This document shows, one piece after another, positions 56,039-64,000 of a stretch of 64,000 nt of DNA (within the stretch, counting starts at the first letter, position 1; every line of letters starts with the position of its first letter). The translations under genes and the position numbers were made by a program. The notes under the pieces were generated by a model, which was given only the letters and a program-made list of their open reading frames with translations, ran no database searches and was not told where the DNA came from. The stretch comes from Salipaludibacillus daqingensis (GTDB lineage: Bacteria; Bacillota; Bacilli; Bacillales; Salisediminibacteriaceae), in NCBI RefSeq assembly GCF_029891575.1, contig NZ_JARZHF010000001.1, forward strand, positions 729,088 to 793,087, written 5' to 3'.

Positions 56039-56161
56039 ATTTATTATGTTCTAGTCCTCTGAATCATCGGACAAACTTCCATGCTTCTTCCTCTGATAGC
56101 TTTGCTTTGATGATTATCCGTCGAAGCAACTCGCAGCATACTCGACGATGGAATTGCTCGT

Positions 56162-56192
56162 GGCTGAGGTTTTACCACTAAACTACACCCGC
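56162..56192 (-). pseudogene. Truncated tRNA-Gly, 5' half (copy 3)
   Basis: This is the third identical 31-base 5' half. In the direction of transcription it comes first, so one transcript could carry two halves before the intact tRNA. Confidence 0.9.
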
Positions 56193-56468
56193 ATTTATTA
56201 TGTTCTAGTACTCTGAATCATCGGACATAACTATTAGTTATCTTTTCTTTAACCTGTTTCGTATTTTACTACTTCATTTTATGAATGTCAATATCACTAA
56301 AATTAACAACATTAATAAGAGGCATACGGTTATTTCATTAAAAATTATACCGTTTTTTATTAGCTTAGATCTTGGAAAAGCTACGTTTTAAAAAAAGAGG
56401 TTATTTTTCTCCATTATTAGGTAATAGATATACGGTATAGCCTATATTTTATAATGGAGGGATTTCAT

Positions 56469-56855
56469 ATGAGTTTTGATTACACTATTGAAAGTAATAA
56501 AAAACCAGCTGAACTTATCGAAGCACTAGAAGTTGAATTGAAAGAAGAAGGTTTTGGCGTATTATGGTCATTTAATGTGAAGGATAAGTTAGAGGAAAAA
56601 GGGTTAGACTTTAGTGATAACTTTCATATCCTTGAAGTTTGTAATCCTCATGATGCAAAAGAAATTCTCAGTTTATCCAAACTTGCTGGTTATTTCTTAC
56701 CATGCAAAGTAGTTGTTTATGAAGATAACGGGAAGACCTTCGCTGGTATGCCACAACCGTCCACATTAATGGGTTTTATTGACGATGAAAAAGTCCAAGC
56801 TGCGGCGAACAAAGTGGAAAAAAGAATGATTACTTGCTTCGAAAAAGCAAAATAA
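56469..56855 (+). CDS. DUF302 protein
   Basis: This roughly 128-residue protein matches DUF302: FGVLWSFNVKDKLEEKGLDF near 29, ILEVCNPHDAKEIL near 56 and LPCKVVVYEDNGKT near 77. Its function is unknown; the fold binds small ligands in some members. I chose the ATG at 56469 behind GGAGGG. Confidence 0.85.
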   Translation: MSFDYTIESNKKPAELIEALEVELKEEGFGVLWSFNVKDKLEEKGLDFSDNFHILEVCNPHDAKEILSLSKLAGYFLPCKVVVYEDNGKTFAGMPQPSTLMGFIDDEKVQAAANKVEKRMITCFEKAK

Positions 56856-56891
56856 TGTTAAGACCATAATTACTGCTAGAGGTGAACAACA

Positions 56892-57770
56892 TTGAATTTT
56901 TCAGACATTAATAAATTACAATCAAATGGTCAACCTGAACAAATGCAACATCGTCAGCCCGGGTTCGAAAATGAAATGAATCCTGAACCTCTTTATGATG
57001 ATCCAAATTATAAAGGGTCAGGTAAGCTAAAAAATAGAGTTGTATTGTTAACAGGCGGTGATAGTGGGATTGGACGTGCTATCGCTGTTGCTTTTGCCAA
57101 GGAAGGTGCTAAGTTAGCTATTGTCTACTTAAATGAACATGATGATGCTGAAAAAACAAAAGTCGCTGTTGAAAGTTATGGTAGTGATTGTTTACTCATA
57201 CCTGGAGATGTTGGTGAGGAAGATTTCTGTTTTGAGGCGGTTAAAAAAACAGTAGATACTTTCGGTAAATTGGATTGTTTAATCAACAATGCAGCTGAAC
57301 AACACTTTCAAGAAGATATCGAAATGATTTCAATTGAGCAACTCGAAAGAACTTTTAAAACAAATGTTTACTCCGCTTTTCACTTTATTAAAGCAAGTAA
57401 AACACATCTCAAGCCAGGAAGTACAATTATTAATACCGCCTCCATTGTGGCTTACCAAGGTATGCCAGTATTGATGGATTATTCAGCAACCAAAGGAGCC
57501 CTTGTCGCTTTGACACGTTCTTTATCAGAAAACCTTGTATCAAAAGGAATCCGTGTTAATGCCGTTGCACCTGGTCCTATTTGGACCCCGCTTATTCCCG
57601 CTTCTTTTCCTGCTAATAATGTAGGCAACTTCGGTACTTCAAGTCCAATGGGGCGGCCAGGACAACCTGCTGAATTAGCACCAGCCTATGTGTATCTTGC
57701 TTCAGATGATTCTTCTTATGTGTCTGGACAAGTTATTCATATAAATGGGGGAACAATTGTAAATGGATAA
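56892..57770 (+). CDS. Short-chain dehydrogenase (general-stress type)
   Basis: This 292-residue protein is an SDR of the group of B. subtilis GSP39/YhdF/YhxC/YdaD. Marks are LTGGDSGIGRAIAVAFAKEG (NAD loop), NNAAEQH, the YSATKGA catalytic pair and VNAVAPGPIWTPLIP. A 45-residue N-terminal extension with QHRQPGFENEMNPEP is normal in this group. It starts at TTG after GAGGTG and follows DUF302 by 36 bases. Confidence 0.9.
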   Translation: MNFSDINKLQSNGQPEQMQHRQPGFENEMNPEPLYDDPNYKGSGKLKNRVVLLTGGDSGIGRAIAVAFAKEGAKLAIVYLNEHDDAEKTKVAVESYGSDCLLIPGDVGEEDFCFEAVKKTVDTFGKLDCLINNAAEQHFQEDIEMISIEQLERTFKTNVYSAFHFIKASKTHLKPGSTIINTASIVAYQGMPVLMDYSATKGALVALTRSLSENLVSKGIRVNAVAPGPIWTPLIPASFPANNVGNFGTSSPMGRPGQPAELAPAYVYLASDDSSYVSGQVIHINGGTIVNG

Positions 57771-57829
57771 CGATGTTTATCTATTACATTAAGAACCACA
57801 CTTCAACTGACAGTCTAAGTTAAGTATTT

Positions 57830-57862
57830 AAACAAGAGGAAGCATCTCCTCTTGTTTTTTTA
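57830..57862 (+). terminator. Terminator of DUF302-SDR
   Basis: AAACAAGAGGA / TCCTCTTGTTT with a six-base loop is followed by a T-run. Confidence 0.85.
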
Positions 57863-57979
57863 TGTCAATATAAAATACTCTTCTTCTTTTATCCAATTTA
57901 TACTTTAATTCTCATTAATATTTTTAAGTATTAAAGAAACCCTAAGAAATATTGACTATAAAATGAAGGAGAGATCATT

Positions 57980-58834
57980 ATGAAGAGAAAGTTTCTTTTA
58001 ATACTATTTATATTTGTCATGGCTACTACGGCATGTAATAATCAAGAAAATGCTTTAGATCGTCAAGATCAAGCTCAACCAATCGCTAAAGGGAGAGCAA
58101 ATAATACAGAATTTCTTTCAAGTGCACAAACAACGATACCTAGTTTTGATTTCCCACACACGAAACCTATCCAAATCCAAGAAGCAAAATATGATTTTGA
58201 AATTGATGCAGAGCAAATACATTTAGAAGAACTCTACGAATTGAATTTAGATGAAAATATCGAGAACATCCAACAACAATTACAAGATCAATTACAGATA
58301 AATCCTGAACCTACTCCTGAACTTCAACGACCGGAACTTGAGCAACGTCAAGCTCAAGAACCTCAACCTGAGCCGGAACAACCTCAAGCTCCTGAGCCAG
58401 AGTCAGAACAGGAACAAGAAGAACCGGAGCCAGATACAGATCAAGAGGTACAAGGAATTAGTCAAGAAGAGCAGCGCGTCGTCGAACTTACAAATCAACA
58501 CCGAAGAGATGCTGGTTTATCTGAATTACAAGTAGATACGGAATTAAGTACAGTCGCTCGAAAAAAATCTGTTGATATGCATGAGAATAACTATTTTTCA
58601 CACACAAGCCCCACTTACGGATCACCATTTGATATGATTCGTGATCATGGTGTTCAATATAATTCTGCCGGAGAAAATATTGCTCAAGGTCAGCAAAGTG
58701 CTGAACAAGCTGTTCAAGGATGGATGGATAGCCAAGGACATCGTGAGAATATCCTTAATGGGGGATTTACGCATATCGGTGTCGGGTATGATTCGAATGG
58801 GAACCATTGGACACAAATGTTCATAAGTAGATAA
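57980..58834 (+). CDS. CAP/SCP-domain lipoprotein (YkwD-like)
   Basis: This 284-residue protein has a signal peptide ending in ATTAC, which probably is a lipobox though Thr at -3 is unusual. A long linker rich in Pro, Gln and Glu (about 95-160) leads to the CAP domain (about 165-284) with VVELTNQHRRDAGL, YFSHTSPTYGSPFDM and GHRENILNGGFTHIGVGY. Bacterial CAP proteins are extracellular; their role is mostly unknown. AAGGAGAGATC precedes the ATG. Confidence 0.88.
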   Translation: MKRKFLLILFIFVMATTACNNQENALDRQDQAQPIAKGRANNTEFLSSAQTTIPSFDFPHTKPIQIQEAKYDFEIDAEQIHLEELYELNLDENIENIQQQLQDQLQINPEPTPELQRPELEQRQAQEPQPEPEQPQAPEPESEQEQEEPEPDTDQEVQGISQEEQRVVELTNQHRRDAGLSELQVDTELSTVARKKSVDMHENNYFSHTSPTYGSPFDMIRDHGVQYNSAGENIAQGQQSAEQAVQGWMDSQGHRENILNGGFTHIGVGYDSNGNHWTQMFISR

Positions 58835-58850
58835 AGCTTTACTGAATAAC

Positions 58851-58890
58851 AAGGAGCTGTCGATAACTATAATCGACTAGCTCCTTTTAA
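58851..58890. terminator. Terminator between convergent genes
   Basis: AAGGAGCT-TCGAT / ATCGA-AGCTCCTT form a long stem between the CAP gene and the convergent gene at 58887. Confidence 0.75.
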
Positions 58891-59216
58891 TTATTTGATG
58901 ATTTAGTATAAACCCATCGTTTCGTTTGATCATTTTTTCTTGAGATACTCTTGATTAAACCAAATCCCTCTATTTCTTTTAACAACTCGTGAACAGTTTC
59001 TTCACTCTCTTTTCCATTAAAAACTTTCTCAGCCAACTCAGAAGTTGATGGCTTTTGATATTTGGTATCTTCTCGCAAATACAGGAGTAATTTGACTCGT
59101 TTCTTTTGACGAATATCCTCTTTAAATCCTCCAGTAAAAAGTTTTTTTAATGGATCACTAGCTATCACACCAATAAATATTCCTATGATAACTAATAATA
59201 AATCATATAAAACCAT
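58887..59216 (-). CDS. Small membrane-anchored protein, unknown
   Basis: I do not recognise this 109-residue protein. It has one N-terminal membrane segment (about 4-20), a basic stretch (DIRQKKRVKLLLYL) and a domain that could be a winged helix (SELAEKVFNGKESEETVHELLKEIEG). GGAGGTAAC lies 11 bases before the ATG. Confidence 0.65.
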   Translation of the reverse strand: MVLYDLLLVIIGIFIGVIASDPLKKLFTGGFKEDIRQKKRVKLLLYLREDTKYQKPSTSELAEKVFNGKESEETVHELLKEIEGFGLIKSISRKNDQTKRWVYTKSSNN

Positions 59217-59707
59217 CCCTTATGTTACCTCCAATTCATTTCTTATTTAACTTGCTTCTAATTGTTAGTTTACTACAAACCTTTTCATATAGACGAGGGT
59301 AGATGGATTTTTATTATTCGTGACTCTCCATTAATTATTTAGGTTTATTATATTAAGTCATACTATTTAATAAAAAGAGTAGTATAAAAGCAGGAAATTA
59401 AATAGTATGTTATACTTATAGGTGGGGATAATTAGAATTACTTACCTATTTATACAATTTTTCAACTTCTGCATTCTTTAGCGCATTGAGTTCTATGAAT
59501 AATTGTACAAGTATTTTTGTGATGTCTCTAAATTATAATCTAAGTTGTTAATCCTTCCTTAGAGTTCCTTTCACTCAGAAACCACAACCATTCGCCACCA
59601 CTTTTACAAAAGAATCATCCTCGTTTCTATGTTAGTTTATCGATGAAAACTTCGCTCACTCTTTCACAATATTTACGCAGCTTTAAAAATAGAAAGGAAT
59701 GTGTATT
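59217..59707 (+). other. Leader region of the DUF1611 operon with a 13-bp inverted repeat
   Basis: About 490 bases hold no convincing gene. CATACTATTTAAT (59359-59371) and ATTAAATAGTATG (59397-59409) form a perfect inverted repeat with 25 bases between, followed by a TATACT box at 59411-59416. This may be an operator or promoter of the operon downstream. Confidence 0.5.
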
Positions 59708-60787
59708 ATGAACAAAACAGCACTTATTTATTGCGAAGGTCACTTTGGAACAATGGACGGTAAAACTGCAAATGGACTAATTAGAAGTTCAAGGAAATAT
59801 AAAATCGTTGGAGTTATAGATAGCAAAAAAGCAGGGATGGATACCGGTGAGATTCTTGAAAATAAAAAAAATGGTATTCCGATATTTTCAAATTTCGAAC
59901 AAGCGTTAGATAGCTTATCAGAAATACCAAATCAATTTATTTATGGAATGGCTCCCTCGGAAGCATTTCTCAAACTTGATGAAAGAAATATCGTTTTATC
60001 AGCGATGGAAAAAGGTATGAACATCGTTAACCCTCTTCATGAATTTTTTACAGACGACGAAGAATTTGTAAAGTCTTCCATAAAGAATAACGTGGAAATT
60101 AACGATGTCAGAAAACCATCCATAAAAAGAGATCTGCATCTCTTTTCAGGGAGAATCTTAGATATCAAAACACCAATTGTCGCTATATTAGGCACGGATA
60201 GTGCAGTCGGCAAACGAACGACATCTGTCATCTTAGAAGAAGCTTTAATAAAGCAAGGTCTTAATGTCGCTTTTGTTGCTACAGGACAAACTGGACTTAT
60301 TCAAGGTGCAAAATATGGTGTTGCTATTGACGCTATTCCCACACAGTTCTTAACAGGAGAAATAGAACACCAAGTAATGAGAGCTTATGATGAAGAAAAT
60401 CCTGATATTATCATCATAGAAGGACAAGGAGCATTGAGTCACCCTGCTTATATTAGTTCCTGTGGAATTATTAGAGGATCAAGACCCAATGCCGTTATCG
60501 TACAGCACCCTCCTAAGCGTAAAAATTTAGGTGATTTCAGCTATATGGAAATGCCTACTGTAAAAAGTGAAATTGATTTAATTGAGAATTTTTCAAAATC
60601 TAAAGTCATTGCAATTACTATCAATCATGAAAATATGTCTTCTGATGAAATAAATGATTATATTCATATCTATGAAAATGATTTAAAGATCCCAGCAACC
60701 GACGTTCTAGTGCTCGGATGCGACAAATTAATTTCTAGTATATACGAAACATTCCCATCCTTAAAAACAAAAATTGGCGTCCAGTGA
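59708..60787 (+). CDS. DUF1611 protein (DgcN-like)
   Basis: This roughly 359-residue protein has an N-terminal Rossmann-like domain (about 1-110) and a C-terminal P-loop domain with ILGTDSAVGKRTTS (near 160-173) and IIIEGQGALSHPAY near 241. DUF1611 includes DgcN, described as a D-glutamate N-acetyltransferase in marine bacteria. The next gene, overlapping by four bases, encodes an amino acid racemase-like protein, so a role in D-amino acid metabolism is plausible. I chose the ATG at 59708, nine bases after AAAGGA. Confidence 0.85.
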   Translation: MNKTALIYCEGHFGTMDGKTANGLIRSSRKYKIVGVIDSKKAGMDTGEILENKKNGIPIFSNFEQALDSLSEIPNQFIYGMAPSEAFLKLDERNIVLSAMEKGMNIVNPLHEFFTDDEEFVKSSIKNNVEINDVRKPSIKRDLHLFSGRILDIKTPIVAILGTDSAVGKRTTSVILEEALIKQGLNVAFVATGQTGLIQGAKYGVAIDAIPTQFLTGEIEHQVMRAYDEENPDIIIIEGQGALSHPAYISSCGIIRGSRPNAVIVQHPPKRKNLGDFSYMEMPTVKSEIDLIENFSKSKVIAITINHENMSSDEINDYIHIYENDLKIPATDVLVLGCDKLISSIYETFPSLKTKIGVQ

Positions 60788-61860
60788 ACGAATCCTCTGC
60801 ACCAAGAATTGAAATTAACTTAGCAAAAATTGCTCACAATACAGAAATTTTAATGAAGTTATATCGTTCTAAAGGAATAGAAATCACTGGAGTTACAAAA
60901 GGAATATGTGGCGGATTAGAAATCGCAGAGGTTTTTGTTAACATGGGGATTAAAACAATCGGTGATTCGAAAATAACGAATATCATAAAAATGCGAAAAG
61001 CTAACATTAATGCGGAATTTATGTTACTAAGAATACCTGGTTTAAGTGAAATTAAATCTGTCGTAAAGTATGCTGATATTAGTTTAAATTCTGAGCTTTC
61101 CGTAATACAAAGCCTTTCTAAATACGCTAATAAGTATAATAAGCGTCATAAAGTTATTTTAATGGTTGAAATGGGAGACCTAAGAGAAGGTATCATGCCT
61201 AAAGACCTTCACTCTTTTATAGAAAAGGTAATGACTCTCCCGAATATTGATATCATTGGGATTGGTGTGAACTTTGCTTGTTTTGGTGGTGTAAAACCTA
61301 CTAATAACAAAATGAGATTACTGGCTGAATTATCCCAAGAAGTAGAGAAGAAACATCATTTATCTCTAACATATGTTTCTGGTGGAAATTCTGCCAATTA
61401 CAACTGGTTCATGGAAAGTAACAATACCATGCAAGTGAATAATTTAAGGATCGGAGAATCATTGCTACTAGGAAGAGAAACTCTTTCACGACTCCCCATC
61501 CCTGATTTATACACCGATGCATTTACGCTTGTATGTGAAGTGATTGAATCAAAAATAAAACCATCGGTTCCATATGGAGAAATCGCTCAAAATTCTCTAG
61601 GAGTCACCCCACAATTTCAAGAACGAGGTAATATCAGAAGATTAATATTAGGAATTGGTTTTCAGGATGTTCTAGTATCTGGATTGACTCCAATATTAGA
61701 TTTAGAGATTTTAGGTTCAAGCAGTGATCACACTGTCCTTGATGCGAAAAATGTAAATATACAAGTTGGAGACGAGGTTACATTTTCTGTAAATTATGGT
61801 GCAATGCTTTCTCTCATGACATCTTCTAATATCCATAAAAAATATCTTAAGATGATATAA
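60784..61860 (+). CDS. PLP-dependent amino acid racemase (ornithine/alanine racemase family)
   Basis: This 358-residue protein matches the alanine/ornithine racemase family. The PLP Lys is K39 in EITGVTKGICGG; GVNFACFGGVKP, YVSGGNSANY and PYGEIAQNSLG are typical of ornithine racemase-like proteins. The substrate could be ornithine, glutamate or another amino acid. Translation starts at GTG inside the stop region of the DUF1611 gene (GTGA overlap), so the two are coupled. Confidence 0.87.
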   Translation: MNESSAPRIEINLAKIAHNTEILMKLYRSKGIEITGVTKGICGGLEIAEVFVNMGIKTIGDSKITNIIKMRKANINAEFMLLRIPGLSEIKSVVKYADISLNSELSVIQSLSKYANKYNKRHKVILMVEMGDLREGIMPKDLHSFIEKVMTLPNIDIIGIGVNFACFGGVKPTNNKMRLLAELSQEVEKKHHLSLTYVSGGNSANYNWFMESNNTMQVNNLRIGESLLLGRETLSRLPIPDLYTDAFTLVCEVIESKIKPSVPYGEIAQNSLGVTPQFQERGNIRRLILGIGFQDVLVSGLTPILDLEILGSSSDHTVLDAKNVNIQVGDEVTFSVNYGAMLSLMTSSNIHKKYLKMI

Positions 61861-61890
61861 TCTTCAAAAGTGACAGGATCACGTATATTT

Positions 61891-61929
61891 AAAAGACGCC
61901 TTTCTCAAAGAGAGAAGGCGTCTTTTTTG
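61891..61929 (+). terminator. Terminator of the DUF1611-racemase operon
   Basis: AAAAGACGCCTT / AAGGCGTCTTTT with inner TCTC / GAGA pairs ends in a T-run. Confidence 0.9.
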
Positions 61930-62018
61930 ATAATATTTGATCATTTCTTGCTGATTCCTCCGCAGAACGGAAGAATAAAAGCAGGGAAGTCATCTTGTTG
62001 TGTTATTGGATAAACAAA

Positions 62019-62046
62019 ACAAAAAAACAGGATAATTATCCTGTTT
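62019..62046 (-). terminator. Terminator of the rRNA-tRNA operon
   Basis: The perfect palindrome AAACAGGATAATTATCCTGTTT is followed by T on the minus strand, just after the last tRNA gene. Confidence 0.85.
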
Positions 62047-62076
62047 ACACTAATTAAATTTATGTAAGTATTAAAA

Positions 62077-62162
62077 TGGTACCGGTGGCCGGAGTCGAAC
62101 CGGCACGGGACGAACCCACAGCATTTTGAGTGCTGCGTGTCTACCAATTCCACCACACCGGC
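62077..62162 (-). tRNA. tRNA-Leu (CAA)
   Basis: Class II tRNA with long variable arm, acceptor GCCGGTG / CACCGGT, anticodon CAA and encoded CCA. Last gene of the cluster. Confidence 0.95.
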
Positions 62163-62197
62163 AAAATGGTACGTAATGGATATTATTTAATGAGATT

Positions 62198-62286
62198 TGG
62201 TGCCGAAGGCCGGACTTGAACCGGCACGGTAATTACTTACCGCAGGATTTTAAGTCCTGTGCGTCTGCCAATTCCGCCACTCCGGC
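62198..62286 (-). tRNA. tRNA-Leu (TAA)
   Basis: Class II tRNA, acceptor GCCGGAG / CTTCGGC with one wobble pair, anticodon TAA and encoded CCA. Confidence 0.95.
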
Positions 62287-62313
62287 ATTACAAGAACATC
62301 ATTATATAAAATT

Positions 62314-62387
<74 letters not shown>

Positions 62388-62390
62388 ATC

Positions 62391-62465
62391 TGGAGCGGAA
62401 AACGGGATTCGAACCCGCGACCCCCACCTTGGCAAGGTGGTGCTCTACCACTGAGCTATTTCCGC
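62391..62465 (-). tRNA. tRNA-Gly (GCC)
   Basis: Full cloverleaf with acceptor GCGGAAA, anticodon GCC and encoded CCA, three bases from tRNA-Cys. Confidence 0.95.
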
Positions 62466-62528
62466 ATACAATTTAAAAGGATAATTACAAAGTCCTAAAT
62501 GGCGATTGCTTACACACCGTTATAAAAA

Positions 62529-62602
62529 TGGCAGGGCTAGCAGGATTCGAACCTGCGAGTCACGGAATCAAAATCCGATGCCTTACCGCTTGGCTATAGC
62601 CC
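62529..62602 (-). tRNA. tRNA-Gln (TTG)
   Basis: Full cloverleaf with anticodon TTG and encoded CCA. Confidence 0.95.
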
Positions 62603-62618
62603 TTCAAATAAATATAAA

Positions 62619-62695
62619 TGGGGCGGCTGATGGGAATTGAACCCACGAGTGCCGGAATCACAATCCGGTGCGTTAACCACTTCGCCACAACCGCC
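62619..62695 (-). tRNA. tRNA-His (GTG)
   Basis: Full cloverleaf with anticodon GTG, the extra 5' G typical for tRNA-His, and encoded CCA. Confidence 0.95.
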
Positions 62696-62706
62696 ATATT
62701 TTCAGT

Positions 62707-62780
62707 TGGCAGGGGCAGCAGGAATCGAACCCGCATCAAAGGTTTTGGAGACCTTCGTTTTACCATTAAACTATGCCCCT
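62707..62780 (-). tRNA. tRNA-Trp (CCA)
   Basis: Full cloverleaf with acceptor AGGGGCA, anticodon CCA and encoded CCA end. Confidence 0.95.
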
Positions 62781-62803
62781 AAGTATAGTTTAATACATAA
62801 AAA

Positions 62804-62887
62804 TGGTGGAGGGGGGCAGATTCGAACTGCCGAACCCGAAGGAGCGGATTTACAGTCCGCCGCGTTTAGCCACTTCGCTACCCCTCC
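62804..62887 (-). tRNA. tRNA-Tyr (GTA)
   Basis: Class II tRNA with long variable arm, anticodon GTA and encoded CCA. Confidence 0.95.
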
Positions 62888-62945
62888 ACAAAAGAGACAA
62901 TTAATATATTACAAAAGAATATTAAATTAGTCAAGAGATTTTTTA

Positions 62946-63021
<76 letters not shown>

Positions 63022-63032
63022 ACTTAAAAAAA

Positions 63033-63108
<76 letters not shown>

Positions 63109-63170
63109 AATACAATATGCTATGTTTTTACGTATTTTATAATTTTACTGGTTAATGATAAATGAAAAAA

Positions 63171-63246
63171 TGGCGGTCCCGACGGGAATCGAACCCGCGA
63201 TCTCCTGCGTGACAGGCAGGCATGTTAACCGCTACACCACGGGACC
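63171..63246 (-). tRNA. tRNA-Asp (GTC)
   Basis: Full cloverleaf with acceptor GGTCCCG, anticodon GTC and encoded CCA. Confidence 0.95.
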
Positions 63247-63383
63247 CTATATTAAAAATGATGGTAAGTCAAATTAACACCAAATACTTAAAAATTTGTG
63301 AAAGAATAAAAATGGCTGTACTTCTTCAGCACTACCATTATCTTTCTATAAAGAAACCACAATGAAGTATTAATAATTAAAAT

Positions 63384-63460
<77 letters not shown>

Positions 63461-63490
63461 TTAATAGTATTAAGCTTCAAAAAACTTTTA

Positions 63491-63566
63491 TGGTGGAGGA
63501 TGACGGGCTCGAACCGCCGACCCCCTGCTTGTAAGGCAGATGCTCTCCCAACTGAGCTAATCCTCC
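63491..63566 (-). tRNA. tRNA-Val (TAC)
   Basis: Full cloverleaf with acceptor GGAGGAT, anticodon TAC and encoded CCA. Confidence 0.95.
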
Positions 63567-63596
63567 ATAAAAACAAAATATAATATATATATGTGT

Positions 63597-63671
63597 TGGT
63601 GACCCGTACGGGATTCGAACCCGTGTTACCGCCGTGAAAGGGCGGTGTCTTAACCACTTGACCAACGGGCC
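63597..63671 (-). tRNA. tRNA-Glu (TTC)
   Basis: Full cloverleaf with anticodon TTC and encoded CCA. Confidence 0.95.
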
Positions 63672-63680
63672 ATGTTATTC

Positions 63681-63773
63681 TGGCGGAGAGCGAGGGATTC
63701 GAACCCTCGAGACGGGTTTAAACCGCCTACACGATTTCCAATCGTGCTCCTTCGACCTCTCGGACAGCTCTCC
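63681..63773 (-). tRNA. tRNA-Ser (GGA)
   Basis: Class II tRNA with long variable arm, anticodon GGA and encoded CCA. Confidence 0.95.
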
Positions 63774-63780
63774 ATAAAAA

Positions 63781-63855
63781 TGGCTCCACAGGTAGGATTC
63801 GAACCTACGACCGATCGGTTAACAGCCGATAGCTCTACCACTGAGCTACTGTGGA
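63781..63855 (-). tRNA. tRNA-Asn (GTT)
   Basis: Full cloverleaf with acceptor TCCACAG / CTGTGGA, anticodon GTT and encoded CCA. It is the first tRNA after 5S rRNA. Confidence 0.95.
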
Positions 63856-63864
63856 ATAATAATT

Positions 63865-63981
<117 letters not shown>

Positions 63982-64000
63982 CATATGAAATTGACAGGTC

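Larger units (their letters stand above)
55854..56226. repeat. 154-bp tandem repeat containing tRNA-Gly 5' halves (about 2.4 copies)
   Basis: Copies start at 55854, 56008 and 56162, each exactly 154 bases apart; the third stops being similar near 56226. Each copy begins inside the tRNA-Gly anticodon stem, runs to the 5' end of the tRNA (31 bases) and then covers 123 upstream bases. The copies differ at only a few positions. The spacer holds a hairpin (ATCGTCGA / TCGACGGAT). Confidence 0.92.

Noticed and set aside
55811..56226. The repeat array at tRNA-Gly as a CRISPR array or integrative-element attachment sites
   Set aside because: The repeat unit is 154 bases with near-identical spacers, so it is not CRISPR. 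Attachment sites normally copy the 3' end of a tRNA gene and are followed by an integrase; neither is seen.
63247..63383. A degenerate tRNA between tRNA-Asp and tRNA-fMet
   Set aside because: A weak hairpin is present at 63312-63335, but no anticodon arm or TPsiC motif can be found.

Overview
The window looks like a chromosomal segment of a low-GC, spore-forming Bacillaceae species. The evidence is AGGAGG-type ribosome binding sites, many TTG and GTG starts, sporulation genes (a Spo0E-type phosphatase, PrkA, YhbH) and strong synteny with Bacillus subtilis: glpP-glpF-glpK-glpD-pgcA, yhbA(queG)/yhbB/cspR(trmL)/prkA/yhbH, nupNOPQ, and a tRNA cluster in the order of the B. subtilis trnD cluster. 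I cannot name the species. No phage, insertion sequence or CRISPR array was seen.

Layout. 1-3657: end of the leucine operon (leuA', leuB, leuC, leuD). 3847-5450: prfC. 5523-8495: a 46-residue double CXXCXGXG protein, then a four-gene unit of two DUF1538 membrane proteins, a tandem-PII protein and a CBS protein. 8495-10159: a convergent KhtT/KhtU-type cation/proton antiporter pair. 10325-15314: an EamA exporter, a Spo0E-like protein, pgcA and glpD. 15409-18683: glpK, glpF and the antiterminator gene glpP, with GlpP-type leader terminators before glpF and glpD. 18818-22935: galM, a GNAT-nitrilase fusion, a CheX-like protein and a DUF2225 protein. 23140-28161: the nucleoside ABC importer nupNOPQ. 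28598-33291: an orphan CheY, a small unknown protein, a lone EutH, a small exported protein and a PAS histidine kinase. 33461-39175: Mn catalase, EamA, SfsA, a lipoprotein, YbjQ, DUF1028, an NAD-binding protein and a small membrane protein. 39263-43201: a maltose PTS permease and 6-phospho-alpha-glucosidase, with a divergent GntR regulator and a striking palindromic operator. 43231-43481: a 41-residue SinI-type anti-repressor gene preceded by what looks like a class I cyclic-di-GMP riboswitch. 43822-55667: yhbH, signal peptidase, prkA, a class A PBP, YufK-like protein, a monooxygenase, trmL, a lipoprotein, yhbB, ogt and queG. 55811-56226: tRNA-Gly followed by a 154-bp tandem repeat containing truncated 5' halves of the same tRNA. 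56469-59216: DUF302, SDR, a CAP-domain lipoprotein and a small membrane-anchored protein. 59708-61860: a two-gene operon of a DUF1611 (DgcN-like) protein and an ornithine/alanine-racemase-like protein. 62019-63981: 16 tRNA genes and 5S rRNA at the end of an rRNA operon on the minus strand.

How the parts work together. The glycerol genes form one regulon (uptake, phosphorylation, oxidation) under GlpP antitermination and probably CcpA. The maltose genes form a PTS import and hydrolysis unit under a GntR/UTRA repressor. The most interesting candidates for undescribed biology are the c-di-GMP riboswitch/SinI unit, the DUF1538/tandem-PII/CBS unit, the DUF1611/racemase operon and the repeated tRNA-Gly halves.
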